This document shows positions 54,013 through 63,994 of a DNA stretch of 64,000 bases, in pieces. Origin of the DNA: Paenibacillus durus ATCC 35681 (GTDB taxonomy: Bacteria > Bacillota > Bacilli > Paenibacillales > Paenibacillaceae); contig NZ_CP011114.1 in NCBI RefSeq assembly GCF_000993825.1, forward strand, positions 2,914,001 through 2,978,000. Reading direction: 5' to 3'. The notes under the pieces were generated by a model. That model saw only the letters and a program-made list of their open reading frames with translations. It had not been told where the DNA came from and ran no database searches. The translations under genes were made by a program, and so were the position numbers. Numbering within the stretch: position 1 is the stretch's first letter; every line of letters begins with the position of its first letter.

Positions 54013-54468
54013 CTAATTATACAAAGCTTTTTTTGAGACGATCGTCTTCTTCATCCGGATCGAGGTCCCCTGCCCGGGTTCGCTGGTGACTTCAAATTCG
54101 TCCATGAAGTTCTCCATGATGGTAAAGCCCATACCCGAACGCTCCAGCTCCGGCTTGGATGTGTACAGCGGCTGCTGCGCCAGCTCCAGATCGTCGATGC
54201 CCTTGCCCTTGTCCTCGATCACAAGATGCACCGTCTCCCCTCTGATAACCGCTGAGATGTACACAATCCCCGTTGGATCGCTGTCATAGCCGTGAATAAT
54301 GCAGTTGGTGACCGCCTCCGACACAACCGTCTTCAGATCGTTCAGCTCATCCAGAGTCGGGTCGAGCCTGGAGACGAAAGCCGCGACGACTACGCGCGCG
54401 AACGACTCATTTTCCGACAATGCCGCAAACTGGACGCTCATGTAATTTTCCGCTTGTGCTTGTGTCAT
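54013..54468 (-). CDS. spoIIAB: Anti-sigma F factor/kinase SpoIIAB
   Basis: A 151-aa GHKL kinase that holds SigF inactive and phosphorylates SpoIIAA. The N-box is [13 protein letters not shown], the G-boxes are [10 protein letters not shown] and [15 protein letters not shown]. The ATG overlaps the spoIIAA stop (ATGA). Confidence 0.97.
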   Translation of the reverse strand: MTQAQAENYMSVQFAALSENESFARVVVAAFVSRLDPTLDELNDLKTVVSEAVTNCIIHGYDSDPTGIVYISAVIRGETVHLVIEDKGKGIDDLELAQQPLYTSKPELERSGMGFTIMENFMDEFEVTSEPGQGTSIRMKKTIVSKKALYN

Positions 54469-54818
54469 AACGCGACCTCCAAATCCGAAAGCGCTGCAGT
54501 CTCATCCTGATACAGCGGCATGATTTTCAGCAGACCCGACATTTCCAGAAGCCGCTTGACCGGCGGGTTAGCGTCGCAGATGACCATTTTTCCGCCTTTG
54601 CCGCGAATCAGCTTGTACCGTCCCAGAATAACGCCCAGCCCCGAGCTGTCCATGAACTGAAGATCCTTCAAGTTCAGCACAAGATGCTCCACCTGCTTCC
54701 GCAAAATCGCTTCATCCAAGTCCATTCTCACAAAATCGGCAGCGTGATGGTCCAGTTCCCCGGTCAGACGAACAACCAGCACACCCCTGTGATGCTCCAA
54801 CTGCACATGAGAATTCAT
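54465..54818 (-). CDS. spoIIAA: Anti-anti-sigma F factor SpoIIAA
   Basis: A 117-aa STAS-domain protein that frees SigF by binding SpoIIAB. The phosphorylatable serine lies in [16 protein letters not shown]. An upstream in-frame GTG is too close to the ribosome binding site, so the ATG giving 117 aa, the usual length, is chosen. Confidence 0.96.
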   Translation of the reverse strand: MNSHVQLEHHRGVLVVRLTGELDHHAADFVRMDLDEAILRKQVEHLVLNLKDLQFMDSSGLGVILGRYKLIRGKGGKMVICDANPPVKRLLEMSGLLKIMPLYQDETAALSDLEVAL

Positions 54819-54885
54819 ATTCGCCACTCTCCTCTTCGTTGCTTTGAAACGGCCTTTAGCAGCTTACAACGTCTTCAAGGACAAC

Positions 54886-54915
54886 GATTTCTACGCGGCA
54901 AAGAGCGAATCCTGC
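54886..54915 (-). promoter_or_regulatory. Putative SigH promoter of the spoIIA operon
   Basis: Minus strand GCAGGATTC, 12-base spacer, GTAGAAATC. This resembles the SigH consensus (RnAGGAWWW, 11-12, RnnGAATWW) with one mismatch in each half. Its location, about 70 bases before spoIIAA, fits. Confidence 0.45.
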
Positions 54916-55040
54916 CTCACGACAAAACTAGAAGAAAACTCTCATCGTTCTACAAAAGGATCGGGACAACCCGGCAAAAACCGCCTAATGTCCATTTAAG
55001 CAAGGGAAGACGTGTTCCGCGTGTACGCGCTGCCCGTCCG

Positions 55041-56237
55041 TCAGTTCACCTTGAACATCGAGCCCGCCGTCCGCTTGAACAGCTTCCACCAGCCGGCCTT
55101 GGCAATATCTTCGGGCGCCTTCAGCTCATACTTCTTCACTACCGTGTTACCCTGATAAACAACCAGCTTGCCGATGGTCTGCCCTTTGGATATTGGAGCC
55201 TTGACTTTATCCAGAATGACGGTTTCATGACGGATGCCTTCCTGGGTAATTCCTTTTTTCAGCAAAATGGTGTAGTCCTCTTGCGCCTTGATCGGCAGCT
55301 CGGCTTTGACGCCCTTCCCGATCTTGAGCGTGCCCAGCGTCTCGCCGGCCTTATGAATCGTATGGACTTTGTACAGCGAGAACAGGAAGTCGAACATGCC
55401 CGAGACCTCGCTGTTGCGCGTCTTCGTATTGGGCTCTCCGAGCACAACGGCGACCGCCCGCAGCCCGTCTCTTGACGCGGTTGCCGACAGACAGAACTTG
55501 GCCTCCGAGGTATAGCCGGTCTTCAGCCCGTCCGCCCCGGTATAGAAGCGCACCAGCTTGTTCGTATTCACGAGCCAGAACGGCTTCTTCGAGTCCTTGC
55601 GCAGATAATCCTGATAGGAGCCGGTGTATTTGATAATCTGGTTATGCTTCAGCAGCTCGCGGCTCATGACCGCGATGTCATGCGCAGAGGAGTAGTGGTT
55701 CTCGGCAGGAAGCCCATTGCAGTTGGCAAAATGCGTATCCTTCATGCCGAGCTCCTCCGCCCGCTTGTTCATCAGGTCGACAAAAGCGCTCTCCGAACCG
55801 GCGAGCTTCTCCGCCACCGCCACGGAGGCGTCGTTGCCGGAAGCCATCGCGATGCCCTTCAGCATCTCGTCGACGGTCATCTCTTCACCCGGCTCCAGAA
55901 AAATCTGCGAGCCCCCCATTGACGCGGCGTACTCGCTGGTCCGGACCCTGTCGGTCAGCTTCAGGCGTCCGTCATCCAGCGCTTCAACGGTGAGCAGCAT
56001 CGTCATGATCTTCGTGATGCTTGCCGGAGGCAGCTTATCATGGCTGTTCTTCTCGTAAATGACGGTTCCGGTCCCGGCATCCATCAGAATGGCCGAGCGC
56101 GCCTGCGGCGCCAGATCAACCGCCTTGGCGGCACCGCCGGACTTCTGCCCCTTTTCCTCCGCGAACGCCGAGGCCGCCGGGCTCACAGCGCTAAATACGA
56201 TGCACAGCGCCAGCAAACATAAGCGAAATCTTGTCAT
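55041..56237 (-). CDS. dacF: D-alanyl-D-alanine carboxypeptidase DacF
   Basis: A 398-aa sporulation penicillin-binding protein, forespore-expressed in Bacillus and placed before spoIIAA as here. Signal peptide residues 1-27. Active-site motifs are S73-I-T-K76, S133-G-N135 and K239-T-G241. C-terminal amphipathic helix (WWKLFKRTAGSMFKV) suits membrane attachment. ATG after AGGAGGGG. A second family member is at 4343-5551. Confidence 0.93.
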   Translation of the reverse strand: MTRFRLCLLALCIVFSAVSPAASAFAEEKGQKSGGAAKAVDLAPQARSAILMDAGTGTVIYEKNSHDKLPPASITKIMTMLLTVEALDDGRLKLTDRVRTSEYAASMGGSQIFLEPGEEMTVDEMLKGIAMASGNDASVAVAEKLAGSESAFVDLMNKRAEELGMKDTHFANCNGLPAENHYSSAHDIAVMSRELLKHNQIIKYTGSYQDYLRKDSKKPFWLVNTNKLVRFYTGADGLKTGYTSEAKFCLSATASRDGLRAVAVVLGEPNTKTRNSEVSGMFDFLFSLYKVHTIHKAGETLGTLKIGKGVKAELPIKAQEDYTILLKKGITQEGIRHETVILDKVKAPISKGQTIGKLVVYQGNTVVKKYELKAPEDIAKAGWWKLFKRTAGSMFKVN

Positions 56238-56424
56238 CAAAGTTCCCCTCCTGAACGTTAACCTTCTTATCGCAGGTACTGTGTTCCAGTTTCGTCAGAA
56301 AAGGGTGGAAATATTCCATAATTTTGCTTGCAAGCAGGATTATTTGCGGCACAGCCAGAATTTTTTAATGGACTAGCTCGAGCCTGGTTCATACACTGCA
56401 TGAGAAACCACAGATGGAGGAAGA

Positions 56425-57480
56425 ATGTTGAGAACTCACAATTTAACGGACACACTGAACAAGACAGCCGGAGAAATCGGTTTTTCGGGGACTATTGCGC
56501 TTAAAATGCCCGGGAACGACCCGCTTGTACTTCCATATGGTTTCGCACAAAGAGAGAACGGCATTCCCAATACAGCCTATACTTCGTTTGGAACCGCTTC
56601 CGGCGGCAAGCTGTTTACAGCGCTCTCGATTTGTCAGCTTGCAGAACAAGGCGTATTGAAGCTTGACGGACGGATCGGGGACTACCTCAATCTAAAGGAA
56701 TATTTCCCCTATTTCAGCACGGAGATAACGATCCACCATCTGCTCACCCACTCCTCCGGGATCAGCGATTATTTCGATGAAGAAGTGATGGACGATTTCG
56801 AGCAGTTGTGGGAGCTGCACCCAATGTATAGGCTTAGGACCCCCGGGGATTTTATACCGCTAATCCGGGATCTGCCGATGAAATTCACTCCGGGCGGACG
56901 GTTTCACTATAACAATGCGGGGTACATTGTACTTGGGCTTGTCATTGAGCAGGCGGCGGGTATGCCATTTGCCGATTATGTGGAAAGCCGGATTTTCCAG
57001 CCTTGCGGGATGACAAGATCAGGCTACTTTTCACTAGACAGGCTGCCGGCGGATACGGCAACAGGCTATATTGATGAGGAGGACGGTACCTGGAGAAGCA
57101 ATATCTACTCTATTCCCGTCAAAGGGGGCGCGGATGGCGGCGTATTTTTGGCAGCGCCGGATATGCTTAAATTCTGGGATGCTTTGATGAACGGCGGCCT
57201 GTTGGGAGCGGATCTGCTCGCACGCCTGCTGTCCCCGCAGATCGCCGATAAAGAATGTGAATATTACGGCTATGGCATCTGGATTACGAAACGGGACAAC
57301 AAGTCGGTGAAATACCATATTATGGGTTCTGATCCCGGCGTCTCCTTCCGCTCTGCCTTCTATCCCGGGTCCGAGCTCGCATTGGCAGTGACATGCAATA
57401 AAAGCATGGGAGCGTACCGTATGATGCGGATGATTGAAGAGGAACTGCTAACAGAGGGGCTGGCTTGGAAGGTATTTTGA
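56425..57480 (+). CDS. Serine hydrolase, class C beta-lactamase/PBP4* family
   Basis: A 351-aa protein of the beta-lactamase-related family. The nucleophile motif is S59-G-G-K62, the second motif Y162-N-N164, and a late HIMGSDPGV replaces the KTG box. No signal peptide is visible, so it may act on cytoplasmic esters or peptides and not on cell wall. Opposite strand to its neighbours. Confidence 0.82.
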   Translation: MLRTHNLTDTLNKTAGEIGFSGTIALKMPGNDPLVLPYGFAQRENGIPNTAYTSFGTASGGKLFTALSICQLAEQGVLKLDGRIGDYLNLKEYFPYFSTEITIHHLLTHSSGISDYFDEEVMDDFEQLWELHPMYRLRTPGDFIPLIRDLPMKFTPGGRFHYNNAGYIVLGLVIEQAAGMPFADYVESRIFQPCGMTRSGYFSLDRLPADTATGYIDEEDGTWRSNIYSIPVKGGADGGVFLAAPDMLKFWDALMNGGLLGADLLARLLSPQIADKECEYYGYGIWITKRDNKSVKYHIMGSDPGVSFRSAFYPGSELALAVTCNKSMGAYRMMRMIEEELLTEGLAWKVF

Positions 57481-57507
57481 ACTCCTCAGACGGATTAATG
57501 AAAAGCA

Positions 57508-57548
57508 GGGGTGTCCATAAGCCATAGAAATGGCTGCTGGGACACCCC
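57508..57548. terminator. Hairpin between convergent genes
   Basis: GGGGTGTCC...GGACACCCC with an inner AGCCAT/ATGGCT stem, between the serine hydrolase and the flavin reductase. No long T run, so termination is likely but not certain. Confidence 0.55.
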
Positions 57549-57586
57549 CGTTCTCGCCGGGTCAGAATTCTATTCGTCAACCGAAT

Positions 57587-58099
57587 TTATTCCTTAATCC
57601 GAACCTGCGTAATCTCTCCGACATACAGGCGATGATAATCTTTATTAGGGTACATCTGATGAATGCTTTCATCCAGAAACTTAGCCGGGTCCAAGTCTTG
57701 ATAGTAGAGCTTGCGGCATTCAAGCACAAGTCTGGCTTCCTGGAAATATACGATTCCCGGCGTGTCCTCCACCGGAGTGATATCCGCAGCCGCCGCTTTA
57801 TCCGTGTCTCTTCCCGATGCGCTGCCGCAGATTTCCAGCGCACTCCGGTAATCCTCCGTAAAAAACGACAGGGAGAACGTGTCGGCGGCTTCCATGAATT
57901 CGTAAGTATAGCGGGTTGGCCTTACCACGCAAAAAGCGATGTTTTTATGCCAGAGGATGCCGAGTCCGCCCCAGCTGGCTGTCATCGTGTTATAACGTTC
58001 CGCTCCTCCAGCCGTAATCAGCATCCAGTCTTCCCCAACCAATTTAAATACATTATCCGTCAGTTCTTGCGGATCCAACAATTTAAACGCTTCGCTCAT
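57587..58099 (-). CDS. Flavin reductase family protein
   Basis: A 170-aa FMN-binding split-barrel protein (DIM6/NTAB type). Features are YNTMTASWGGLGILWHKN, CVVRPTRYTYEFMEAADTFS and a late YYQDLDPAKFLDESI. The ATG after GGAGGAGAAGG is used. Probably an NAD(P)H:flavin reductase or flavin-dependent partner; substrate unknown. Confidence 0.82.
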   Translation of the reverse strand: MSEAFKLLDPQELTDNVFKLVGEDWMLITAGGAERYNTMTASWGGLGILWHKNIAFCVVRPTRYTYEFMEAADTFSLSFFTEDYRSALEICGSASGRDTDKAAAADITPVEDTPGIVYFQEARLVLECRKLYYQDLDPAKFLDESIHQMYPNKDYHRLYVGEITQVRIKE

Positions 58100-58146
58100 T
58101 CCTTCTCCTCCACCACATGAATTACAATCAATCCCAGTATACTCCA

Positions 58147-59478
58147 TTAATACCGGGTTACGCCATCCTTTGTAACGATGGCATAGACGAGTGGCGGAGG
58201 GGTTACCGGCTGAGCGGTAATGCGGTAGGCTTCCAGCACCTTGTCTTCGGCTTCCTTCACCTTGCTGCCCGAAGCGTCGTTGATATGCAGGACGGCCAAT
58301 GTGTCACCGGCGGAGACGGCGTCTCCGACCTTCTTCGACAACACGATGCCGACGGCCAGGTCGATAACGGACTCCTTCGTCTCCCGTCCCGCACCGAGCA
58401 GCATGGCGGCGATGCCGATTTCTTCGGCCTGGATCGCCTCGATATGGCCATCCGCTGCTGCTTTAACCTCAACCTGCCTGCGGGCGGCGGGCAGCAGCGA
58501 AGGCGATTCAATCTGGGCCACATCCCCGCCCTGGGCCGCGACGATTACTTTCAGCTTCTCAAACGCGCTGCCGTCCGCGATGTGCTCCTGAAGGATCCTG
58601 CGGGCTTCCTCCGTATCCTTCGCCTTGCCGCCGAGAACCAACATCTGGCTGCCAAGGATCAGGCATACCTCCGTGAGATCCTTCGGACCATGGCCGCGCA
58701 GCGTTTCGATGCCTTCTTTTATCTCCAGCGCGTTGCCGATGCCGTACCCGAGCGGCTGGTCCATGTCGCTGATGACGGCGACCGTGTTCCGGCCAAGCTG
58801 GGTGCCGATATCGACCATCGCCTGCGCCAGCGCGATGGAATCATCCAGCGTCTTCATGAACGCGCCGCTGCCGGTCTTGACGTCCAGCACGATGGCGTCC
58901 GCGCCGGCGGCGATTTTCTTGCTCATGACGGAGCTGGCGATGAGCGGAATGGATTCCACGGTCGCGGTCACGTCACGCAGGGCGTAGAGCTTTTTGTCGG
59001 CTGGGGTAATATTGCCAGACTGCCCGATAACCGCCGCGCCAATTTCGCCGACCTGGGCGAAGAAGCGCTCGCGGTCCATCTCAACGGAGAAGCCGGAGAT
59101 GGACTCCAGCTTGTCCAGCGTGCCGCCGGTGTGACCGAGGCCGCGCCCGGACATTTTGGCGACCGGTACGCCAGCCGATGCCACCAGGGGGGCGAGAACA
59201 ACAGTCGTCTTATCACCTACGCCGCCGGTAGAGTGCTTGTCCACCTTGATGCCCGCGATCGGGCTAAGGTCGACCTGGTCGCCGGACTTGGCCATTTCCA
59301 GGGTTAAATCGCCGGTTTCACGGGCGTTCATGCCCCGGAAATAGACGGCCATCGCCCAGGCGGACATTTGATAATCAGGTATTTCCCCGCGGCTGTACCC
59401 CTGGATGAGGAAAGAGATTTCCTCGCGGCTCAGCTCGCCTCCGTCTCTTTTCTTATGGATAATGTCGATGGCCCGCAT
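58147..59478 (-). CDS. pdp: Pyrimidine-nucleoside phosphorylase
   Basis: A 443-aa enzyme that splits uridine, thymidine and deoxyuridine with phosphate. Motifs are [40 protein letters not shown] and [20 protein letters not shown]. The start lies next to the stop of the upstream purine phosphorylase (TAATATG). Last gene of the deoB-pnp-pnp-pdp salvage operon. Confidence 0.96.
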   Translation of the reverse strand: MRAIDIIHKKRDGGELSREEISFLIQGYSRGEIPDYQMSAWAMAVYFRGMNARETGDLTLEMAKSGDQVDLSPIAGIKVDKHSTGGVGDKTTVVLAPLVASAGVPVAKMSGRGLGHTGGTLDKLESISGFSVEMDRERFFAQVGEIGAAVIGQSGNITPADKKLYALRDVTATVESIPLIASSVMSKKIAAGADAIVLDVKTGSGAFMKTLDDSIALAQAMVDIGTQLGRNTVAVISDMDQPLGYGIGNALEIKEGIETLRGHGPKDLTEVCLILGSQMLVLGGKAKDTEEARRILQEHIADGSAFEKLKVIVAAQGGDVAQIESPSLLPAARRQVEVKAAADGHIEAIQAEEIGIAAMLLGAGRETKESVIDLAVGIVLSKKVGDAVSAGDTLAVLHINDASGSKVKEAEDKVLEAYRITAQPVTPPPLVYAIVTKDGVTRY

Positions 59479-59479
59479 A

Positions 59480-60358
59480 TTAGATTTGTACCTCGCGCAC
59501 GAAAGCGCGGACAAGGCCGATAAACTTCGGTTTAGTCAGATTCGCAACCTTGACTACCTGCTCATGCGTCAAGGGCTCCAGTTCGTCGCCGATCGCCATG
59601 TCAGTGATACAGGTAATGCCGAGCACTTTCAGTCTGCTGTGGCTCGCGGCGATCACTTCGGGAACGGTCGACATGCCGACGGCGTCGCCGCCGAGAAACG
59701 CGAGCATATTCAGCTCGGACGGAGTCTCGTAGGTCGGGCCGCTGATGCCTGCGTATACCCCTTCCTGAAGCTTCAGGCTTTCTCCGTCCGCCCCCTTGAT
59801 TTCCGGCGCCAGCTTCTTGGCAAGCGCGATATATTCCGGGTCGTAGGCGCGGGACATGTCCGGGAACCGCACGCCAAGCTCCGGATCATTCGGTCCGATC
59901 AGCGGGTTATCGCCTGTCATGTTCAGATGGTCGGTGATCAGCATCAGGTCGCCGGCTTTGAACGCCCGGTTCATGCCGCCGCCCGCATTGGTGATAACGA
60001 GCGTGCCGATGCCAAGCTTGGCCAGAACGTAAACGGGCAGCACAACCTTGCGCATCGCGTAGCCTTCGTAATAGTGGAAACGTCCCTGCATGATGATGAC
60101 ATCCTTGCCTTCCAGCTTGCCGATAACGAACCGTCCGGCATGTCCTTCCACCGTCGAGCGCGGAAAATGAGGAATCTCTTCGTAAGGCAAATATACGGCA
60201 TCCTCAATCTGGTCACCCAGATCGCCAAGGCCGGAGCCGAGGATCAAGCCGATGACCGGCTCATAAGTGCCCAGCTTGGATTCTACATAGGCGGCGGCTT
60301 CCTTCACTTGTAAGCCGTAAGCTGCGGCCTCCGGTGCATTGATTGCGGATTGTGTCAT
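59480..60358 (-). CDS. Purine-nucleoside phosphorylase (copy 1)
   Basis: A 292-aa trimeric-type (PNP class I, PunA/DeoD2-like) enzyme, phosphorolysing inosine and guanosine. Key segments: [51 protein letters not shown] and GMSTVPEVI. It is 14 bases downstream of a close paralogue. Confidence 0.93.
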   Translation of the reverse strand: MTQSAINAPEAAAYGLQVKEAAAYVESKLGTYEPVIGLILGSGLGDLGDQIEDAVYLPYEEIPHFPRSTVEGHAGRFVIGKLEGKDVIIMQGRFHYYEGYAMRKVVLPVYVLAKLGIGTLVITNAGGGMNRAFKAGDLMLITDHLNMTGDNPLIGPNDPELGVRFPDMSRAYDPEYIALAKKLAPEIKGADGESLKLQEGVYAGISGPTYETPSELNMLAFLGGDAVGMSTVPEVIAASHSRLKVLGITCITDMAIGDELEPLTHEQVVKVANLTKPKFIGLVRAFVREVQI

Positions 60359-60372
60359 TGTGGATTCCTCCT

Positions 60373-61200
60373 CTACATATTCGGAATAAGAGCAAGCACA
60401 AGGCTCAAGAAGCGTTCGCGCACCCGCTCCGCTGTCTCCATGACCTCGTCATGGGACAGGGGCTGGTCGAGAATGCCCGCAGCCATGTTCGTAATACAGG
60501 AGATGCCGAGCACTTCGATACCAGCATGGCGGGCGACGATGGTCTCGGATACAGTGGACATGCCGACCGCATCGGCGCCCAGGCGGCGCAGCATGACAAT
60601 CTCAGCCGGCGTCTCATAGCACGGTCCGAGCAGGCCCGCGTAGACGCCTTCCTTGAACGTAAAATTCTGGGCCTTCGCCGTTTCGCGCGCGGCCGCGATC
60701 AGCCGGCGGCTGTACGGCTCGGACATATCAGGGAAGCGCACGCCGAGCGCGGAATCATTCGGTCCGATCAGCGGATTGCGGCCCGTAAGGTTAAGATGGT
60801 CGGTAAGGAGCATCAAATCCCCCGCCGAGAAATCCGTATTCACTCCGCCCGCGGCGTTGGTCACGAGCAGGCTGGTTACGCCGAGCTCCTTCATCACGCG
60901 GACAGGAAACGCCGTCGTCTCCGGTCCGTAGCCCTCGTACATATGAAAGCGGCCTTTCATCATCACGACCTTACGGCCTTCGATCGTGCCGATCAGCAGC
61001 TCTCCTTCATGTCCTTCAACAGTGGACACCGGAAAATGGGGGATGTCCTGATAAGGAATACTGATTCCGTCTTGGATCAAATCGGCCAAAATACCGAGGC
61101 CGGAGCCGAGAATCAGCCCGATTTCCGGCGCTTCCGCCCCTTTGCTCTTGATGTACCCTGCCGCTTCCTGAATCGCGCTGAGGCTTACTGTGTTCGTCAT
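60373..61200 (-). CDS. punA: Purine-nucleoside phosphorylase (copy 2)
   Basis: A 275-aa paralogue of the downstream gene with the same signatures: [62 protein letters not shown] and GMSTVSETI. This copy has the length and position (after deoB) of Bacillus punA. The two may differ in base preference; the sequence does not settle it. Confidence 0.93.
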   Translation of the reverse strand: MTNTVSLSAIQEAAGYIKSKGAEAPEIGLILGSGLGILADLIQDGISIPYQDIPHFPVSTVEGHEGELLIGTIEGRKVVMMKGRFHMYEGYGPETTAFPVRVMKELGVTSLLVTNAAGGVNTDFSAGDLMLLTDHLNLTGRNPLIGPNDSALGVRFPDMSEPYSRRLIAAARETAKAQNFTFKEGVYAGLLGPCYETPAEIVMLRRLGADAVGMSTVSETIVARHAGIEVLGISCITNMAAGILDQPLSHDEVMETAERVRERFLSLVLALIPNM

Positions 61201-61278
61201 GAATGCTCCTCCTTAAATGTAGGCGTGTGCGTAATAATGATGCTGATTCCGAAAAATCCCATGCCGCCGTCCGGCGGG

Positions 61279-62457
61279 TTACTTCAGCTCACCAAGGAAG
61301 CTTGTCCCGTACTGCGGCTCCGCCGCTGCGAAATTTTCGGCGATTGTCGCCGCCACATCGGAAAAGGTCTTGCGAACGCCAAGACTGCTTGGAGTCTTAA
61401 GCTTCGGACCATATACAAGCAGAGGCACGTATTCGCGGGTATGGTCGGTTCCGCTGTGTACGGGATCATTGCCGTGGTCGGCGGACACAATCAGCAGATC
61501 GTCCTCGCCCAAGGCGGACATCATATCCGGCAGCGCCTTGTCGAACACCTCAAGGGCACGGCCGTAGCCTTCCGGATCACGCCGGTGTCCATAGAGGGAA
61601 TCGAAATCGACCAGATTCGTGAACAGCAGCCCCTCAAACGGCTTGCGAAGCTGTTCAATCGTTACTTCGATACCATGTTCATTGCTCTTGGTCGGGTAAG
61701 AAGCCGTCACACCCTCGCCCGTAAAAATATCATTGATCTTGCCTACGGCGATCACATCTTGGCCGATGTCGGCCAGCGCGTTCATCACCGTTGGCTGCGG
61801 CGGCTTCACCGCATAATCATGCCGGTTCGGCGTCCGGGTAAAGCTTCCGGGCTTGCCGATGTAGGGCCGGGCAATGACACGCCCCACCGAGAATTCCGGA
61901 GCCATCGTCAGCTCCCGGGCGATATGGCAGGCGCGGTACAGCTCGTCCAGCGGGATGATCTCCTCATGTGCAGCCAGCTGAAAAACGCTGTCCGCCGACG
62001 TGTAGACGATCCATGCTCCCGTCTTCATCTGCTCTTCTCCGTATTCATCAAGAATTTCGGTGCCGGAGGCCGGTTTGTTGCCAAGCACCTTGCGGCCTGT
62101 GGCAGCCTCGAACTTCTGTATAAGCTCCGCCGGGAATCCGTCCGGATACGTATTAAACGGCGTCTCGATCTTCAGGCCCATCAGTTCCCAGTGGCCGGTC
62201 ATCGTGTCTTTGCCAACGGAAACCTCCTGCATTTTTCCATAATAGGCTTCCGGCGCAGAAGCCGGCTCAAGCGGCGGCAGCGGGGCGATATTCGCCAGGC
62301 CCAAACGCTGCATATTCGGCAGCTTCAGCCCAGGGTTCCGCTCCAGAATATGGCCAAGCGTATGTGCGCCCGCATCGCCGAAACTGGCGGCGTCAGGAGC
62401 CTCTCCGATGCCGACGCTGTCAAGTACGATAAAGCAAATCCGTTTAAAAGAGGACAC
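61279..62457 (-). CDS. deoB: Phosphopentomutase
   Basis: A 392-aa metalloenzyme of the alkaline phosphatase superfamily that interconverts ribose 1- and 5-phosphates (and deoxyribose forms). Motifs: [15 protein letters not shown] (metal Asp), [13 protein letters not shown] (phosphothreonine), [19 protein letters not shown]. The start is GTG by comparison with the normal N-terminus S-S-F-K-R; a GTG four codons upstream overlaps the ribosome binding site. First gene of the salvage operon. Confidence 0.95.
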   Translation of the reverse strand: MSSFKRICFIVLDSVGIGEAPDAASFGDAGAHTLGHILERNPGLKLPNMQRLGLANIAPLPPLEPASAPEAYYGKMQEVSVGKDTMTGHWELMGLKIETPFNTYPDGFPAELIQKFEAATGRKVLGNKPASGTEILDEYGEEQMKTGAWIVYTSADSVFQLAAHEEIIPLDELYRACHIARELTMAPEFSVGRVIARPYIGKPGSFTRTPNRHDYAVKPPQPTVMNALADIGQDVIAVGKINDIFTGEGVTASYPTKSNEHGIEVTIEQLRKPFEGLLFTNLVDFDSLYGHRRDPEGYGRALEVFDKALPDMMSALGEDDLLIVSADHGNDPVHSGTDHTREYVPLLVYGPKLKTPSSLGVRKTFSDVAATIAENFAAAEPQYGTSFLGELK

Positions 62458-62521
62458 TTCCGTCCACACTCCCTTTAGCGTAAGTAATGGTTACAATGAT
62501 AGGTTTCCCCGGAAAAAGACG

Positions 62522-63415
62522 TTAGCGCGCCCGGGGATGATGTTTTTCATAAACTTCTTTCATATTTGCGCGGGCGATGCCGCTGTACATCTGCGTCGTG
62601 GAAATATCGGCATGTCCGAGCATCTGCTGCACGGAGCGCAGATCGGCCCCTCTTTCCAGCAGATGGGCGGCGAACGAATGCCGCAGCGTGTGCGGCGTAA
62701 TATCCTGCCGGATATTCGTCTCCTTCGCATATTTTTTGATTATTTTCCAGAACCCCTGCCGGGTAAGCCTGCCGCCGAGACTGTTCAGGAACAGCGCCGG
62801 TTCGTTCTTGTCTTCGCGCAGCAGCTTGTCCCGGCTGTCCCTGGTATAAGCCTCCACGCATTCCGACGCGATGACCCCAATCGGAACCACCCGTTCCTTG
62901 CCGCCAAAGCCGGAGCACCGCGCAAATCCCAGGCTGGGCTGCACATCGCCAACATCAAGCATAATCAGCTCGGACACCCGGATTCCGGCCGCATACAGCA
63001 GTTCGAGCATCGCCTTGTCCCGCAGTCCGTGCAGAGTCGTGAGATCGGGTGCTGCCAGCAGCCGCTCCACCTCTTCAACGCTCAGCACCATCGGAGCCTT
63101 CTTCTCGGACCTCACCGCTTCCATTTCTAGCGTCGGATCGGCGGCGATCAGCCTTTCTTTTAGCAGAAATTGAAAAAAGGCGCGGATCGAGACCTGGTTC
63201 CGGTTAATGGTCGCCGCCGCCCGGCCCGCCGCTTTAAGCCCGCCGAGATAGAGCGTAATCAGCGGCTTGCGGATATCGTCCACGGTTAGGACGCCCCGCC
63301 CTGCGGCATAGTCCAGAAACTGTGAGACATCGCGTCCGTAGGATTCCAGGGTGCTGGGCGACACGTTTTTTTCACGGGAAAGATACTGCAAAAAGGCCTG
63401 CAAGTGTGACTTCAT
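62522..63415 (-). CDS. xerD: Site-specific tyrosine recombinase XerD
   Basis: A 297-aa chromosome-dimer resolvase. The catalytic set is complete: Arg146 (AGIRVSEL), Lys173 (GGKERVVP), His242-x-x-Arg245 (PHTLRHSF), His268 (QMLGH) and Tyr277. The ATG after GGGAG gives the family length. It matches the Bacillus ripX position between yqzK and deoB, so it is a housekeeping gene and not part of a mobile element. Confidence 0.96.
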   Translation of the reverse strand: MKSHLQAFLQYLSREKNVSPSTLESYGRDVSQFLDYAAGRGVLTVDDIRKPLITLYLGGLKAAGRAAATINRNQVSIRAFFQFLLKERLIAADPTLEMEAVRSEKKAPMVLSVEEVERLLAAPDLTTLHGLRDKAMLELLYAAGIRVSELIMLDVGDVQPSLGFARCSGFGGKERVVPIGVIASECVEAYTRDSRDKLLREDKNEPALFLNSLGGRLTRQGFWKIIKKYAKETNIRQDITPHTLRHSFAAHLLERGADLRSVQQMLGHADISTTQMYSGIARANMKEVYEKHHPRAR

Positions 63416-63568
63416 TGGTCTACTCTCCCACCCTAGCGCGCCGCAGATGCGGTTAAGAATTCGGCGCAAAAGGCGCCACGCCGCGCAAAACTTACAGTCC
63501 CCGGAAGAACCTCCGTTTCTAAACGTTTCATTCGACAACTTACGCAATTATTCCTGCCCGGAGCAGAT

Positions 63569-63802
63569 TTACTCCCCGTACCAATAGTACAGGCGAAGCC
63601 TTTCTCCCGGATTCATTGCCTCTCCCCCGGACTGAATCTCGTGAAACGCCCGAACCGCCGAGCCTTCCGGTATATCCGGATCGGGTACCGGATTGATCCA
63701 GCTGTGAAACAGGTCCATTATATTATAGAACAGGCAGCTCAATGCGACAAATATCACAATGTAACAGAGCCGTCGAAGCGCTTTAGGTACGGAAATGATC
63801 AT
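63569..63802 (-). CDS. DUF4227 membrane protein (YqzK-like)
   Basis: A 77-aa protein with one N-terminal membrane helix (LCYIVIFVALSCLFYNIMDL) and a short soluble tail ending RLRLYYWYGE. It matches DUF4227/YqzK, found next to xerD in Bacillus. ATG nine bases after GGGAGG. Function unknown. Confidence 0.8.
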   Translation of the reverse strand: MIISVPKALRRLCYIVIFVALSCLFYNIMDLFHSWINPVPDPDIPEGSAVRAFHEIQSGGEAMNPGERLRLYYWYGE

Positions 63803-63959
63803 TTTGCATTCCTCCCGCGAAGAACTTTTGACCCCTGCAAAAAGCCGGGTGCCCTTATCGCTTTGCCGCTGATACGGACAATCCCTTCCCCTCACTTTAT
63901 GCAGCTTCCGGCCCGCTTATGTATATTCCGGCGTTATAAGAAGGCTTGCTGACGCCACC

Positions 63960-63994
63960 AAAAAGCTCTCTCCGGCAGAGTGCCGGGGAGAGCT
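63960..63994 (-). terminator. Terminator of an upstream minus-strand gene outside the window
   Basis: AGCTCTCCCCGGCA, CTC loop, TGCCGGAGAGAGCT, then TTTTTGG on the minus strand. It should end the gene to the right of the window (fur in the Bacillus order; not visible here). Confidence 0.75.

Noticed and set aside
58117..59307. A 396-codon plus-strand open frame
   Set aside because: Antisense shadow of pyrimidine-nucleoside phosphorylase.
60343..62478. A 711-codon plus-strand open frame
   Set aside because: It is antisense to deoB and both purine phosphorylases, all with unmistakable motifs; it has no ribosome binding site and a composition typical of reverse frames in GC-rich genes.
62522..63415. 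XerD considered as the integrase of a mobile element
   Set aside because: It has the housekeeping length, complete catalytic set and the conserved yqzK-xerD-deoB context.
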